Shown piece by piece: positions 41,445-49,884 of a DNA stretch of 64,000 bases (its first letter is position 1; each line of letters starts with the position of its first letter). The translations under genes and the position numbers were made by a program. This DNA comes from Blautia luti (GTDB lineage: Bacteria; Bacillota; Clostridia; Lachnospirales; Lachnospiraceae): assembly GCF_013304735.1 (NCBI RefSeq), contig NZ_JAAITI010000002.1, positions 124,001-188,000 of the forward strand, given 5' to 3'. The notes below the pieces were generated by a model. That model did no database searches, was not told where the DNA came from, and saw nothing but the letters and a program-made list of their open reading frames with translations.

Positions 41445-42320
41445 TCAAATATAATTTGCTGCCAGAATAAGGATACCGGCTGCAAAGGAATAAAATGCAA
41501 AATAACGCAGTCTGACCTGATTCGAAAGCTTAAGCATGAACCGGATTACCAGATACCCTGTAATTCCGGCCACCAACATTCCAAGGACATAGGTAAATCC
41601 TTTTCCCACCGTCATACTTACCGCTGTAAACTCGCCCATTTCTACAAAAAAAGCTCCAATCACAGCCGGTATACTCATTAAAAGAGAATACTTAACCGCA
41701 AATTTCCGGCTCAGTCCGCAGAAAAGTCCAACGCTCAGTGTAAGTCCGAATCTGGAAAGTCCGGGAAATACTGAAATTCCCTGACAGATTCCCATCCACA
41801 TGGCATCTCCGAAATTTACTTCCCTTGTACCCTTGTTCCCGTTTATATTGCTGTAATCCACAACAAGAAGAATTACTCCTGTAAGCAGAATTCCAATTCC
41901 CGAAAACATATGTGAAGACGCACTGCGTACAACAAGGCGCTTACACTGATATCCAATTAATGCTGTAGGAATTGTTGAAACAAGGATCAGAGCAGTAAGT
42001 TTCCGGTAAGTTCCGTGCACAATTTTTGCATAGGTCAAATTTTTACCGGTTCTTCTGTTATAAAGAAAAATATTGGCATTTCCGATCAGATCCAAAATCA
42101 TTCCGATCAGTTCGATTCCGATTTTTTTGATATCTTTCAGAAAAACGAGAATCAGAGCTACCATGGTTCCCAGATGAAGCATTACTTCAAAAAGCACCCC
42201 GGAACCTCTTGATCCGTTAAGAAGATCCTGGGCTGCACAAAGGTGTCCAAAACTGCTCACCGGCAAAAATTCTGTAATTCCCTGAAGAATTCCCAATATA
42301 ATCGCATGTATCACTGACAT
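41445..42320 (-). CDS. uppP: Undecaprenyl-diphosphatase UppP (BacA family)
   Basis: A 291-residue membrane enzyme that removes a phosphate from undecaprenyl diphosphate to recycle the lipid carrier of peptidoglycan synthesis; overproduction gives bacitracin resistance in other bacteria. It has the family start [18 protein letters not shown] and later [17 protein letters not shown]. Typical members read PG-x-S-R-S-G there, so the SFG/RFG variants are somewhat divergent. About eight helices. The ATG at 42320 lies behind AAAAGGAAATATCATT. It heads the uppP-ftsK-rlmH operon behind the promoter at 42356-42384. Confidence 0.9.
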   Translation of the reverse strand: MSVIHAIILGILQGITEFLPVSSFGHLCAAQDLLNGSRGSGVLFEVMLHLGTMVALILVFLKDIKKIGIELIGMILDLIGNANIFLYNRRTGKNLTYAKIVHGTYRKLTALILVSTIPTALIGYQCKRLVVRSASSHMFSGIGILLTGVILLVVDYSNINGNKGTREVNFGDAMWMGICQGISVFPGLSRFGLTLSVGLFCGLSRKFAVKYSLLMSIPAVIGAFFVEMGEFTAVSMTVGKGFTYVLGMLVAGITGYLVIRFMLKLSNQVRLRYFAFYSFAAGILILAANYI

Positions 42321-42355
42321 AATGATATTTCCTTTTCTAAAAATTTTTCCAACAC

Positions 42356-42384
42356 ATTATAGCATAATTACCGGAAACTTACAA
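42356..42384 (-). promoter_or_regulatory. Sigma-A promoter of uppP-ftsK-rlmH
   Basis: On the complement TTGTAA (42379-42384), 17 bp, and a perfect TATAAT (42356-42361). Confidence 0.75.
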
Positions 42385-42445
42385 TCCACACTTAAGCAAT
42401 CATTCAAACAAATGTTCTTTTTCTTAAAATTATAATTGTATATAC

Positions 42446-42482
42446 AAAAAACTTCCGGTTACTGTGAATCAGCAACCGGAAG
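42446..42482 (-). terminator. Intrinsic terminator of nfnA-nfnB
   Basis: CTTCCGGTT (42452-42460) pairs with AACCGGAAG (42474-42482). On the minus strand six T follow the stem (complement of 42446-42451), right after the nfnB stop. Confidence 0.85.
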
Positions 42483-42508
42483 CCTGGATCTAAAAACGAA
42501 TCTTCTTT

Positions 42509-43903
42509 TTATTTGTTTTTCAGATATTCGTCGATACCTCTTGCACCAGCTTTACCTGCACCCATAGCAAGGATTACAGTAGCTGCACCTGTAACGGCAT
42601 CACCACCGGCATATACGCCGTCCTTGGATGTCTTACCGGTTTCTTCCTCGGCAACGATACATCTTCTCTTGTTGATATCAAGGCCTTTTGTTGTGGAAGA
42701 GATCAGCGGGTTCGGTGAAGTACCAAGGGACATGATAACAGTATCTACGTCCATCTCATACTCGGAACCAGGAATCTCTACCGGGCGTCTTCTTCCGGAA
42801 GCATCCGGCTCGCCAAGCTCCATCTTGACAACCTTCATACCATTTACATGGCCGTTCTCATCTACAAGGATCTCCTTCGGATTGGTAAGAAGATCAAAGA
42901 TGATACCCTCTTCCTTAGCGTGATGAACTTCCTCTGCTCGTGCAGGAAGCTCTGCCTCACTTCTTCTGTATACGATATGTACCTCAGCGCCAAGTCTCAG
43001 AGCTGTTCTTGCAGCATCCATAGCAACGTTACCACCGCCGACAACTGCAACTTTCTTGCCTGCTGCGATCGGTGTATCGTAGGAATCATCGAATGCTTTC
43101 ATGAGGTTACTTCTTGTCAGGTACTCGTTTGCGGAGAATACACCACTTGCATTCTCACCCGGGATACCCATGAACATCGGAAGACCTGCACCGGAACCGA
43201 TGAATACGGCCTCAAATCCCTCTTCCTCGATCAGCTGGTCGATGGTTGTAGATTTACCGATGACAACGTTTGTCTCGAATTTAACACCAAGCTCTTTAAC
43301 TTTCTCGATCTCTTTCTTAACGACTTTCTGTTTTGGAAGACGGAACTCCGGAATACCATAAACAAGAACACCGCCAAGCTCATGAAGAGCCTCGAATACA
43401 GTTACATCGTATCCTGCCTTTGCAAGGTCACCTGCACAGGTAAGTCCGGAAGGACCGGAACCGATGACTGCAACTTTATGTCCGTTCTTACCCTCTGCTC
43501 CTGCAGGTTTGATGTCATGCTCCAGAGCATAGTCAGCAACGAATCTCTCCAGTTTACCGATGGAAACAGCCTCACCTTTTTTACCACGGATACACTGTCC
43601 CTCACACTGGGATTCCTGTGGGCAGACACGGCCACAGATAGCTGGAAGTGCGGAAGATAATCCGATCACTTTGTAAGCTTCTTCCATGTTGCCCTCTTTG
43701 ATATGTTCAATAAATCCAGGAATGTTGATGGATACCGGACATCCCTCTACACATTTCGGTTTCTTACATCCGAGACATCTCTGTGCCTCTTCCATTGCCT
43801 CTTCCTGATTATATCCAAGACATACTTCCTCGAAGTTTGTCGCACGTACCTTCGGATCCTGCTCTCTTACAGGAACTTTTTTTAACATTTTTGCATCTGC
43901 CAT
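42509..43903 (-). CDS. nfnB: NADP-dependent electron-bifurcating transhydrogenase subunit NfnB
   Basis: A 464-residue protein of the glutamate-synthase small-subunit (GltD) type. The N-terminal cysteine field CLGCKKPKCVEGCPVSI near residue 42 and CGRVCPQESQCEGQC near 90 hold two [4Fe-4S] clusters; VIGSGPSGLTCAGDLAKAG near 148 binds FAD and VVGGGNVAMDAARTAL near 290 binds NADPH. With NfnA it couples NADH and reduced ferredoxin oxidation to NADPH formation (or the reverse) in anaerobes. A glutamate synthase role is less likely because NfnA rather than the large GltB subunit is adjacent. The ATG at 43903 overlaps the nfnA stop by one base. Confidence 0.92.
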   Translation of the reverse strand: MADAKMLKKVPVREQDPKVRATNFEEVCLGYNQEEAMEEAQRCLGCKKPKCVEGCPVSINIPGFIEHIKEGNMEEAYKVIGLSSALPAICGRVCPQESQCEGQCIRGKKGEAVSIGKLERFVADYALEHDIKPAGAEGKNGHKVAVIGSGPSGLTCAGDLAKAGYDVTVFEALHELGGVLVYGIPEFRLPKQKVVKKEIEKVKELGVKFETNVVIGKSTTIDQLIEEEGFEAVFIGSGAGLPMFMGIPGENASGVFSANEYLTRSNLMKAFDDSYDTPIAAGKKVAVVGGGNVAMDAARTALRLGAEVHIVYRRSEAELPARAEEVHHAKEEGIIFDLLTNPKEILVDENGHVNGMKVVKMELGEPDASGRRRPVEIPGSEYEMDVDTVIMSLGTSPNPLISSTTKGLDINKRRCIVAEEETGKTSKDGVYAGGDAVTGAATVILAMGAGKAGARGIDEYLKNK

Positions 43904-44790
43904 TACTTGTCACCTCCGCACTGTCCGCATCCACCGTGGTGGGTATCGCCTTCCTGAAGTTTCAGTAATGCACGTCCCTCCTGGGTCTTATACATCTGAC
44001 TTCTCTTCATAGCCTGATCAAAGTCAACGAGATGTCCGTCGAACTCCGGTCCGTCTACACAGGCAAATTTAATCTCATCACCGACCTGAAGACGACAAGC
44101 GCCGCACATACCGGTTCCGTCAACCATGATCGGGTTCATGCTGACAATTGTGTGGATACCAAGTTTCTTGGTAAGAAGACAGACGAATTTCATCATGATC
44201 ATCGGTCCGATTGCTACACAGACATCATAATGTTTGCCTTCGTTTGTTACAAGATCCTCAAGAGTCTTGGTTACCATACCAGAACGTCCATAAGAACCAT
44301 CATCAGTTGTGACGTAGAGATTGGAAACAGCGCCGAGCTCTTTCTCAAGAATAACCATATCCTTTGTCTTGGAACCAAGGATAACATCTGCTGTGATACC
44401 GTGCTCATGAAGCCATTTAACCTGCGGATAAACAGGTGCGGTACCAACACCACCGGCAACGAATACCAGTTTCTTCTTCTTGAGTTCTTCGATATCTTCG
44501 TGTACGAACTCAGATGGACATCCGAGAGGTCCTACGAAGTCACGGAATGAATCTCCTTCTTTCAGTGCAGACATCTTAATTGTAGATGCTCCGATCTCCT
44601 GGAATACGATGGTAACTGTTCCAGCCTCGCGATCGTAATCGCAGATGGTAAGAGGAATTCTCTCACCCTTCTCGTCAAGTTTCACAATGATAAATTGTCC
44701 TGGCAGACAGTGGCTTGCCACACGTGGTGCATGCACAACCATAAGATGGATCTTAGCTGCCAACGTTTCAGCTTTTAAAACCTTATACAT
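43903..44790 (-). CDS. nfnA: NADP-dependent electron-bifurcating transhydrogenase subunit NfnA
   Basis: A 295-residue protein of the dihydroorotate dehydrogenase K/ferredoxin reductase fold. It has the FAD domain (CLPGQFIIVKLDEKGERIPLT), NAD-binding VFVAGGVGTAPVYPQVKWL near residue 110 and the [2Fe-2S] motif GTGMCGACRLQVG near 224 continuing to FACVDGP. It takes electrons from NADH and bifurcates them through FAD with NfnB. The C-terminus ends in THHGGCGQCGGDK, an extra His/Cys-rich tail that could bind a metal (inference). ATG 44790 starts the nfnA-nfnB operon behind the promoter at 44827-44855. Confidence 0.92.
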   Translation of the reverse strand: MYKVLKAETLAAKIHLMVVHAPRVASHCLPGQFIIVKLDEKGERIPLTICDYDREAGTVTIVFQEIGASTIKMSALKEGDSFRDFVGPLGCPSEFVHEDIEELKKKKLVFVAGGVGTAPVYPQVKWLHEHGITADVILGSKTKDMVILEKELGAVSNLYVTTDDGSYGRSGMVTKTLEDLVTNEGKHYDVCVAIGPMIMMKFVCLLTKKLGIHTIVSMNPIMVDGTGMCGACRLQVGDEIKFACVDGPEFDGHLVDFDQAMKRSQMYKTQEGRALLKLQEGDTHHGGCGQCGGDK

Positions 44791-44826
44791 GGTCTTCCTC
44801 CTCGCGCAAATTATAAACCTCTATTA

Positions 44827-44855
44827 ATAATACGCTAAAAATCTGCATATGGCAA
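44827..44855 (-). promoter_or_regulatory. Sigma-A promoter of nfnA-nfnB
   Basis: On the complement TTGCCA (44850-44855), 17 bp, TATTAT (44827-44832), 37 bp before the nfnA start. Confidence 0.72.
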
Positions 44856-44955
44856 GGGGAGATTTACAATTTCTGTCGATTTTCTTTACCACAGCACAGC
44901 GTAACCACGTTAGTTATGTTTAACCAATATAACCAAAAGCCACATAAAAAAGCGA

Positions 44956-45669
44956 TCATTTCTGTGATTTTTTCTCTTCAATCAGGGCATACAGTTTGTC
45001 CAGGGCATCCCGGATCCCGCCGACTTCATCAATCACACCTTCCTTCACTGCCTGCTCTCCTTCCAGCATGGTTCCCACATCTTTTACCAGTTGGGAAGTA
45101 TCCAGCATCAGTTCTTCCAGCCGTTCTTTGGTTATATCAGAATGCTTCGATACAAAGGCAGTGATACGGTCCTGGATTTTCTCCATATTGCGGTACGTCT
45201 GTGCCACACCGATGAACATCCCGTTCTGCCTCACCGGATGGATGACCATGGTAGCACTTGGCACGATAAAAGAATAGTCCGCGGAAACCGCCATGGGAAC
45301 GCCTATGGAATGTCCGCCGCCCAGCACAAGGGAAACCGTGGGAATACTTAAAGACGCGATCATTTCCGCAATCGCCAACCCCGCTTCCACATCGCCACCA
45401 ACTGTATTTAAAAGAATCAGAAGTCCTTCAATTTCCTCATCATCCTCGATCAGAGCCAGTTTTGGCAGTACATGTTCATATTTGGTGGTTTTACTGTGTG
45501 ACGGGGCCGATTCATGACCTTCGATCTCCCCGATTACCGTCAGAAGTTCCACCTTATGTTTCCGGGAATTTCCATCCAGCACTACCTGTCCTGTTTCCTG
45601 GATCTGCTTGTCCTGGCTTTCTTCCCGATCCAGTTCCTTCTGTTTTCCCTCTTCTTTATTTTTTTCCAT
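44956..45669 (-). CDS. ClpP-fold serine protease TepA-like
   Basis: A 237-residue protein of the ClpP class that occurs as TepA in Bacillus, where it has been linked to protein translocation and sporulation processing. A charged N-terminus (residues 1-35) precedes the fold; the catalytic Ser is in GGGHSIGVPMAV near residue 121 and the catalytic His in MVIHPVRQNG near 144. No signal peptide, so it is cytoplasmic. The ATG at 45669 follows GGAGGTATTTTT, with the Shine-Dalgarno inside a hairpin (see findings). It follows yebC and ends before the nfnA promoter region. Confidence 0.85.
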   Translation of the reverse strand: MEKNKEEGKQKELDREESQDKQIQETGQVVLDGNSRKHKVELLTVIGEIEGHESAPSHSKTTKYEHVLPKLALIEDDEEIEGLLILLNTVGGDVEAGLAIAEMIASLSIPTVSLVLGGGHSIGVPMAVSADYSFIVPSATMVIHPVRQNGMFIGVAQTYRNMEKIQDRITAFVSKHSDITKERLEELMLDTSQLVKDVGTMLEGEQAVKEGVIDEVGGIRDALDKLYALIEEKKSQK

Positions 45670-45706
45670 AAAAATACCTCCGGAATCTAAAATTCTGGAG
45701 GTATTA
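45670..45706 (-). terminator. Terminator hairpin containing the tepA-like Shine-Dalgarno
   Basis: On the complement AATACCTCC-GAAT (about 45693-45705) pairs with ATTC-GGAGGTATT (about 45673-45686) with one mismatch, followed by T residues and the ATG. It closes the yebC unit and includes the GGAGG of the next gene. Confidence 0.75.
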
Positions 45707-45735
45707 TATGCAAAATATTATTTTCTATTCTAAGA

Positions 45736-46479
45736 TCACTCGTCCCAGTTTGTCCATACGTCTGTAACGTCATCATCCTCATCAAGAAGATCCAGTGTTC
45801 TGTGGAGATCCTTGATAGCCTGGTCGTCGGTAAGTTCTACGTAAGTCTGCGGAATCATGGCGATCTGTGCTTCCATAAGCGGAATTCCGGCTTTCTCAAG
45901 AGCTTCACGTACAGCGCTGAAATCATCCGGATCTGTAAGGATCTCGAAGCTGTCCTCTTCCTCGCTGAAGTCCTCAGCACCTGCATCCAGAGCTGTCATC
46001 ATCAGCTCGTCCGCATCCATCTCGCCGCACTCATCCTCAAGCTCTTCCTTGTCGATGATGATCTGGCCTTTCTGATCGAACATAAAGGATACACATCCCT
46101 GAGTTCCGATGCTTCCGTTACCCTTGGTAAAAGCGTTACGTACGTTACCTGCAGTACGGTTCTTATTATCTGTAAGAGTCTCTACGATAATGGCAACACC
46201 GTTCGGGCCATATCCTTCGTATACAGCTTTCTCGTAGCTGTCTGCGGAGTCAGCACCTGCTGCCTTCTTGATTCCACGGTCGATGGTATCGTTCGGCATG
46301 TTGTTTGCTTTTGCTTTTGCAATGACATCACGAAGTTTGCTGTTGTTTGCAGGATCCGGGCCGCCGGCCTTTACTGCCATAACGATCTCACGGCCGATGA
46401 CTGTGAAGATCTTACCCTTCTTGGCATCATTTTTCTCTTTCTTATGTTTGATGTTGGCAAATTTTGAATGTCCTGACAT
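45736..46479 (-). CDS. yebC: YebC/PmpR-type protein
   Basis: A 247-residue protein starting [20 protein letters not shown], with [19 protein letters not shown] and the later conserved [22 protein letters not shown], typical of the YebC family. Members act as transcription regulators in some bacteria and as a factor that rescues ribosomes at polyproline stretches in others; which applies here cannot be told. ATG 46479 follows AAGGAGAGGAAGATAAC. It has its own promoter and ends at the terminator at 45670-45706. Confidence 0.95.
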   Translation of the reverse strand: MSGHSKFANIKHKKEKNDAKKGKIFTVIGREIVMAVKAGGPDPANNSKLRDVIAKAKANNMPNDTIDRGIKKAAGADSADSYEKAVYEGYGPNGVAIIVETLTDNKNRTAGNVRNAFTKGNGSIGTQGCVSFMFDQKGQIIIDKEELEDECGEMDADELMMTALDAGAEDFSEEEDSFEILTDPDDFSAVREALEKAGIPLMEAQIAMIPQTYVELTDDQAIKDLHRTLDLLDEDDDVTDVWTNWDE

Positions 46480-46567
46480 GTTATCTTCCTCTCCTTGTTA
46501 CCGTATATTTTCTTTCGTGCCCCTGCCTGTTACAAAGGTACCGTTTTACATAATTGCAACTCGGTTA

Positions 46568-46596
46568 AATATAGCACTTATGGAAGATTTCGTCAA
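46568..46596 (-). promoter_or_regulatory. Sigma-A promoter of yebC
   Basis: On the complement TTGACG (46591-46596), 17 bp, TATATT (46568-46573). Confidence 0.75.
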
Positions 46597-46637
46597 GAAT
46601 CAGAATCCAAACCTGTCAAAAATCCCATGAAATTGCC

Positions 46638-46985
46638 CTAAAATGTAAGCTCCAGGCTGATTTCAAGTGCATGATTTACCTTATCAAGCATGACACTGTC
46701 CAGATGACACACCTTATCTTTCAGCCGCCGCTTATCAATGGTACGAAGCTGTTCCAGAAGAATTACGGAATCCTTCTCAATTCCATAGGCAGATGCATCA
46801 ATTTCAATATGTGTCGGCAGTTTCGCCTTGTTCATTTTTGATGTAATGGCCGCGCAGATCACAGTAGGGCTGTGCCGGTTGCCCACATCGTTCTGAATAA
46901 TCAGTACCGGCCGGATACCGCCCTGTTCACTGCCTACTACAGGCCTTAAGTCCGCATAAAAAATATCCCCTCTTTTTATAACCAC
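46638..46985 (-). CDS. mazF: MazF/EndoA-type mRNA endoribonuclease
   Basis: A 115-residue toxin of the MazF/EndoA family: [29 protein letters not shown] at the start (described here by its key blocks GDIFYADL and SEQGGIRP), then [10 protein letters not shown] and [15 protein letters not shown]. Such enzymes cut single-stranded mRNA at short motifs. The start is taken as GTG 46985, eight bases after GGAG; a GTG three codons earlier sits too close to it. In Bacillus the toxin follows alr with the antitoxin gene ndoAI between them; here the 155 bp gap after alr has no such gene. Confidence 0.92.
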   Translation of the reverse strand: MVIKRGDIFYADLRPVVGSEQGGIRPVLIIQNDVGNRHSPTVICAAITSKMNKAKLPTHIEIDASAYGIEKDSVILLEQLRTIDKRRLKDKVCHLDSVMLDKVNHALEISLELTF

Positions 46986-47009
46986 ACAATTCACACTCCG
47001 ATTCTGGTC

Positions 47010-47027
47010 CGGCTTATTTATAAGCCG
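47010..47027 (-). repeat. Perfect inverted repeat upstream of mazF
   Basis: CGGCTTA (47010-47016) and TAAGCCG (47021-47027) form a perfect 7-bp palindrome with a 4-bp centre, 25 bp upstream of the mazF start. It may be an operator or a simple hairpin; there is no U-run on the minus strand. Confidence 0.55.
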
Positions 47028-47140
47028 TATTCCTTTTTACAGATAAGTATTTCCATAATTTCCTTGTGTATACCATGAGTGGTACTTTTTTATCGGTCTT
47101 ACGCCTGATCCGGGTTTTCTGTCACCCGAAATTTACTGAT

Positions 47141-48310
47141 TTACTGAAAAAAGCTCTCTTCTTCTCCGCATTCTTTTCCGTCTTTAATATAAACCCTCGG
47201 AACACGTTTGCTGATCTCACAGACAAACTCGTAGGAAAATCTTCCAGAAAGATCTCCCAGTGTTTCCACACTGATAAATTCTTCTCCGTCTCTTCCCATC
47301 AGTGTTACCTCATCTCCGGCTTTTACCTCAGGAATATCCGTAACATCTACCATAAACTGATCCATACATACGCGTCCAAGAATAGGAGCTTTTTTGCCAT
47401 GGATCAGAACCCATCCTTTATTGGAAAGCTGTCTGGGATATCCGTCCGCATAGCCTACCGGAATGGTTGCCATTCTGGTAAAACGTTCTGTAACAAAAGT
47501 TCCACCATAACTTACCGCAGTTCCACGTTCCACATTTTTCACATAGGACACATGGCTTTTCAGTTCCATGGCTGGTGTCAGTTTTATCACATCCCGTTCC
47601 ACCTCTTCCGACGGATAAATACCGTAAATGGTAATTCCCGCACGGACAACGTTAAGATTTGCCTCCGGCACACGGATAATTCCCGCACTGTTGGAACAGT
47701 GGCGTACCGGAATATGGACTCCTCTCTTTTCCAGAAGATCCGCAAAACGAAGATATCTGTCAAGCTGTACAAGTGCCGGAGAACGGTCAAACTCATCTGC
47801 TCTGGCAAAATGCGTAAACATTCCTTCAATTACAAGATTCGGAATTTTGGAAACTGCTTCAATCTTTACTGCATTTTCCGGAATATCCGCATATCCGATC
47901 CTTGTCATTCCTGTATCCAATGCCAGATGAATATGTACATTTTTTCCGATACGCTCTCCTGCCTTCGCATATTCCACTGCTGTATTCAGATCTGAAATGG
48001 TAATCCGGATGTCATTGGCAGCCAGCTCCTCATAATATTCTTCGAATACAATGCCAAGAATCAGGATTGGTTTGGTAACGCCTGCATGACGCAGTTCCAG
48101 CGCTTCTTCTGCCGTTGCTGTGGCAAAACCCCAGATATAATCATAATCGTGAATCAGATGTGCAATTGCTCTCGCACCATGGCCATAGCCATCCGCCTTG
48201 ATCACTGCAATGATTTTTGTTCCTTCTTTCACATTTCTGTGCATTTCCTCAAAATTATGAGCAATGGCATCCAGAGATACCAGTGCCTTGACTCTCTCGT
48301 ATTTTTTCAT
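47141..48310 (-). CDS. alr: Alanine racemase
   Basis: A 389-residue PLP enzyme that makes D-alanine for peptidoglycan. The PLP lysine is in IAVIKADGYGHGA near residue 38, and the catalytic Tyr in VSYGGTF near 272, with LDTGMTRIGY and GITIYGIYPSEE in between. Length is normal. The ATG at 48310 overlaps the nnr stop as ATGA and follows AGAGGAGTCAAAATC. It is in the usual nnr-alr order; mazF follows on the same strand. Confidence 0.95.
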   Translation of the reverse strand: MKKYERVKALVSLDAIAHNFEEMHRNVKEGTKIIAVIKADGYGHGARAIAHLIHDYDYIWGFATATAEEALELRHAGVTKPILILGIVFEEYYEELAANDIRITISDLNTAVEYAKAGERIGKNVHIHLALDTGMTRIGYADIPENAVKIEAVSKIPNLVIEGMFTHFARADEFDRSPALVQLDRYLRFADLLEKRGVHIPVRHCSNSAGIIRVPEANLNVVRAGITIYGIYPSEEVERDVIKLTPAMELKSHVSYVKNVERGTAVSYGGTFVTERFTRMATIPVGYADGYPRQLSNKGWVLIHGKKAPILGRVCMDQFMVDVTDIPEVKAGDEVTLMGRDGEEFISVETLGDLSGRFSYEFVCEISKRVPRVYIKDGKECGEEESFFQ

Positions 48311-49824
48311 GATTTTGACTCCTCTTCACCTATCGCTAAAGCCTGGGGCAGATATTCAATGATATCGCCTGCCAGCATACTGCGCTTTCCTTTTTCAGCG
48401 GCTGCAAGATCGCCGCAAAGTCCGTGAAGATAAACACCTAACGCGGCCTTTAAAACCATGGAGGGATGTTCCTCCGTTTTCAGATACATACATAATACTC
48501 CTGCCAGAAGCCCGGAAAGCACATCTCCGCTTCCGGCAGTTGCCATACCGGAATTACCGGAAAGGTTCAAATACAGATCGCCTTTCCCATCTGTAATTAC
48601 TGTACAGGCATCTTTCAGGACACATACGGTACCGGTTTCTTTCGCATAGTCCACTGCGGTCTGTGCAATTGTTCCCTGGATTTCCGATATGGTTCTTACA
48701 CAAAGTCTGCTCATCTCACCGATATGCGGCGTCAGAATAACATTTTCACCCAGGAATTCCTTCCACTGAGGATGCATTGCCAGAAGATTCAGTCCGTCTG
48801 CATCCAGAATCAGTGGCTTTTTCTCCCGGGCGGCTGCCGTAAGAAACCACTGTTCTCTCTCACGGCTGGCCCCCGATGTTCCCAGTCCCGGTCCAATCAC
48901 AAGGATATCACACCAGGAAAGAAGCTGTTCGTTGGATTCCTCATCAAACCGGGTGCATACCATAGCCTCCGGAAGAAGAATCTGCAATGGAATCCTGTTT
49001 TCTTCTACTGTCTGAATTTTTACCATTCCCGCCCCGGCATGAAGAGCAGCACTGGCGCTTAAATAAGCAGCCCCGCACATTCCCTCGCTTCCGGCAACAA
49101 ATAGAATTTTTCCAAAAGTTCCCTTATTTCCGCCGGGATCACGCTCCGGAAACAGTTTCAGGTCTTCCTGCTCCAGACAACATGCAGATGCCTTTACAGC
49201 TTCCTGCTCATAGATTCCGATATCAGCGGTAACAATCTTTCCTGCATACAATCTGCCCGGATAAAAGCAAAGTCCTCTTTTCCGGTAACCAAACGTAACA
49301 GTCAGATCCGCGCTGAAGGCAATTCCCATTTCCAGGCCTGTATCTCCGTTTACTCCTGATGGGATGTCAACAGCGATCTTTTTTGCCCGGGCACTGTTCA
49401 TCTCATGAATAACTTCCGCATAATGTCCCTCGATCGGACGCACCAGGCCTACGCCAAACACGGCATCTACTATAGTAGTATATTCACTCCAGTCCGGGTT
49501 ATTCACTTCCGGGACCTGATATCCTGTGGCAATTTTATACTGAAGCACCGTTTCTCTGGTCATTTTGTCTTTGTTTCCGACCATGCAGAATTCTGCCCGG
49601 ATTCCCTTCAGATAAAGCAGTCTGGCAACGGCAATACCATCGCCTCCGTTATTGCCGCTTCCGCATACAACCAGTATTCTTTCATTTTTTTCGAGATATT
49701 TCTCTATTTCTTCTACTACTTTCAGTGCTGCCCGCTCCATCAGAACTTCTGATGCCACTCCGATATGATGAATGGTGGCACCATCCAGCTTCTTCATCTC
49801 CTCGCAGGTAACAATTTTTTTCAT
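48307..49824 (-). CDS. nnr: Bifunctional NAD(P)H-hydrate repair enzyme Nnr
   Basis: A 505-residue fusion of epimerase and dehydratase that converts damaged NAD(P)H-hydrate back to NAD(P)H. The N-terminal half is the NnrE epimerase (VVCGSGNNGGDGIAVARL near residue 54 and AVDIPSGVNGDTG near 144). The C-terminal half is the ribokinase-like ATP/ADP-dependent dehydratase NnrD, with VIGPGLGTSG near 302 and NSGMATAGSGDVLSGLLAG near 430. I start at ATG 49824 (MKKIVTCEEMKKLDG); the open frame continues upstream to 49881. The hairpin at 49855-49876 lies before the start. It overlaps alr by 4 bp. Confidence 0.94.
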   Translation of the reverse strand: MKKIVTCEEMKKLDGATIHHIGVASEVLMERAALKVVEEIEKYLEKNERILVVCGSGNNGGDGIAVARLLYLKGIRAEFCMVGNKDKMTRETVLQYKIATGYQVPEVNNPDWSEYTTIVDAVFGVGLVRPIEGHYAEVIHEMNSARAKKIAVDIPSGVNGDTGLEMGIAFSADLTVTFGYRKRGLCFYPGRLYAGKIVTADIGIYEQEAVKASACCLEQEDLKLFPERDPGGNKGTFGKILFVAGSEGMCGAAYLSASAALHAGAGMVKIQTVEENRIPLQILLPEAMVCTRFDEESNEQLLSWCDILVIGPGLGTSGASREREQWFLTAAAREKKPLILDADGLNLLAMHPQWKEFLGENVILTPHIGEMSRLCVRTISEIQGTIAQTAVDYAKETGTVCVLKDACTVITDGKGDLYLNLSGNSGMATAGSGDVLSGLLAGVLCMYLKTEEHPSMVLKAALGVYLHGLCGDLAAAEKGKRSMLAGDIIEYLPQALAIGEEESKS

Positions 49825-49854
49825 GCTGTGCCCTGCCTCCCCTCTTAATAGAGA

Positions 49855-49876
49855 AAGCTGCCGTTTCCGGCAGCTT
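49855..49876 (-). terminator. Hairpin between rex and nnr
   Basis: AAGCTGCCG (49855-49863) and CGGCAGCTT (49868-49876) pair perfectly around TTTC. On the minus strand the 3' side reads TTTCTCTATT, so termination would be partial; it may tune rex-nnr read-through. Confidence 0.6.
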
Positions 49877-49884
49877 AACACTTT

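Noticed and set aside
44791-44955. A Rex or other redox operator upstream of nfnA
   Set aside because: I looked for a TTGTGAA-N4-TTCACAA type site near the nfnA promoter and found none good enough to report.
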